From Planctomycetota bacterium (GTDB lineage: Bacteria; Planctomycetota; PUPC01; JACPCR01): DNA of 34,815 nt. This document shows, piece by piece, positions 34,212 to 34,815 of this stretch. The position numbers were made by a program, and so were the translations under genes. The stretch spans positions 1-34,815 of the forward strand of contig JACPCR010000116.1 of assembly GCA_016179685.1 (NCBI GenBank), written 5' to 3'. Within the stretch, counting starts at the first letter, position 1. Each line of letters starts with the position of its first letter. Under the pieces are notes generated by a model. That model was not told the origin of the DNA, made no database searches, and saw only the letters and a program-made list of their open reading frames with translations.

Positions 34212-34718
34212 ATGAGTTTTCCCCGCATTCTCTTGCAGGCGAGAGCCCGACTTGCGGTTCACGTCAGGAGCGCGGTGCGCATCATGCCGGAGGTCGCCAG
34301 GCTGTGCGTGATGCTCCTCGGGCTGTCCCTGTTCTTCTCTATGCCGGTGATACCGCCGGAGACGTGGAATTCGAGGCCGGCGCGGACGGCGGAAATCGCG
34401 AAGGAGGCGGGCAAGAAGGATAATACCGGGCCCCGAGCAATCCCGTTGCCGGGTCCCCGGCCGGCGCGGGGTCTGCCGCTCCGCGGGCCCGGTCCTCGGC
34501 CGACCGATTTCATCCCGATGCGACTTCTCAATAGGTTGGTCTCGGTGGTCTCAAGCCCCGCGTGGGCCGAAAGCGCATCTCCTCGGACAGGGGATTCTCC
34601 GGCAACTAACCCTCCCTCTGAGGTCAAGCCGGTCGTGGAGATCACGTCGCCCGCGAATGGGTCCTCGGTTTCAGGGACGGGCGTATCCGTCACTGTGGCG
34701 TTTTCGGCCAAGCTGTAG
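34212..34718 (+). CDS. Exported protein starting a bacterial Ig domain, with an in-frame TAG
   Basis: From ATG 34212 the frame encodes 168 residues: an N-terminal region with a hydrophobic stretch (RLCVMLLGLSLFFSMPVIPP, about 36-55), a low-complexity Pro/Arg/Gly linker, and then PVVEITSPANGSSVSGTGVS, the start of a bacterial Ig (Big-type) domain, ending VTVAFSAKL. The TAG at 34716-34718 falls in mid-domain. The same frame continues KGKPAGNVEKVMLGTVHC, which fits the next strands of such a domain. So the gene may be interrupted by a nonsense change, or carry a sequencing error. AAGGA at 34196-34200 is a weak Shine-Dalgarno; a GTG at 34188 is in frame. The real extent lies beyond the window. 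Confidence 0.5.
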   Translation: MSFPRILLQARARLAVHVRSAVRIMPEVARLCVMLLGLSLFFSMPVIPPETWNSRPARTAEIAKEAGKKDNTGPRAIPLPGPRPARGLPLRGPGPRPTDFIPMRLLNRLVSVVSSPAWAESASPRTGDSPATNPPSEVKPVVEITSPANGSSVSGTGVSVTVAFSAKL

Positions 34719-34815
34719 AAAGGAAAGCCTGCAGGCAACGTGGAGAAGGTCATGCTGGGAACGGTCCACTGCGCCAGCCCTGATCGATCAAGACAACCTC
34801 ACATCACCGAAAGAT

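Overview
The window is about 35 kb of GC-rich bacterial DNA. Several family combinations suggest a planctomycete or another member of the PVC/Hydrogenedentes-like lineages: a DUF6785-type membrane protein, DUF4159, paired MoxR ATPases with DUF58 and large VWA-like membrane proteins, a short 6-phosphogluconate dehydrogenase, and a squalene/phytoene synthase. The intergenic DNA is rich in hairpins and degenerate repeats, which also fits. No rRNA, tRNA or ribosomal protein is present, so the lineage is an inference.

Left edge (1-1368): a minus-strand gene for a secreted Ig-like protein runs off the left edge. It has a perfect TTGACA-N16-TATAAT promoter. The hydrophobic core of its signal peptide is encoded by a (CA)n/(GA)n microsatellite, which makes it a candidate phase-variable surface protein. 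Hairpins fill the divergent space up to the next operon.

Methylamine cassette (1260-11118, plus strand): a promoter at 1260-1288 precedes mgsA-mgsB-mgsC, a 24-unit heptamer array, then mgdB-mgdC-mgdD-mgdA (sarcosine-oxidase-like delta, alpha, gamma, beta) and gmaS. Together these are the whole N-methylglutamate pathway. GmaS joins methylamine to glutamate, MgsABC converts gamma-glutamylmethylamide plus 2-oxoglutarate to N-methylglutamate, and MgdABCD oxidises that back to glutamate and passes the one-carbon unit to tetrahydrofolate. A DUF6785 membrane protein and a ROK kinase follow (11387-14413).

Middle (14754-24787): MoxR ATPase with DUF4159; an NAD-type 6-phosphogluconate dehydrogenase; on the minus strand a Gfo/Idh/MocA oxidoreductase with a GT39-like membrane glycosyltransferase; then on the plus strand a metallo-beta-lactamase-fold hydrolase, a squalene synthase, a small conserved protein, a CobW-type GTPase and the broken C-terminal end of a uroporphyrinogen-decarboxylase-like methyltransferase.

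Right part (24788-34815): a 1.2-kb gene-free zone packed with hairpin and dispersed repeats, then the operon MoxR2-DUF58-BatA-like-VWA-like. After it come a decayed metal-related locus (a frameshifted His/Cys-rich small protein and an N-truncated, frameshifted outer-membrane beta-barrel) and, at the edge, an exported protein that begins a bacterial Ig domain but meets an in-frame TAG.
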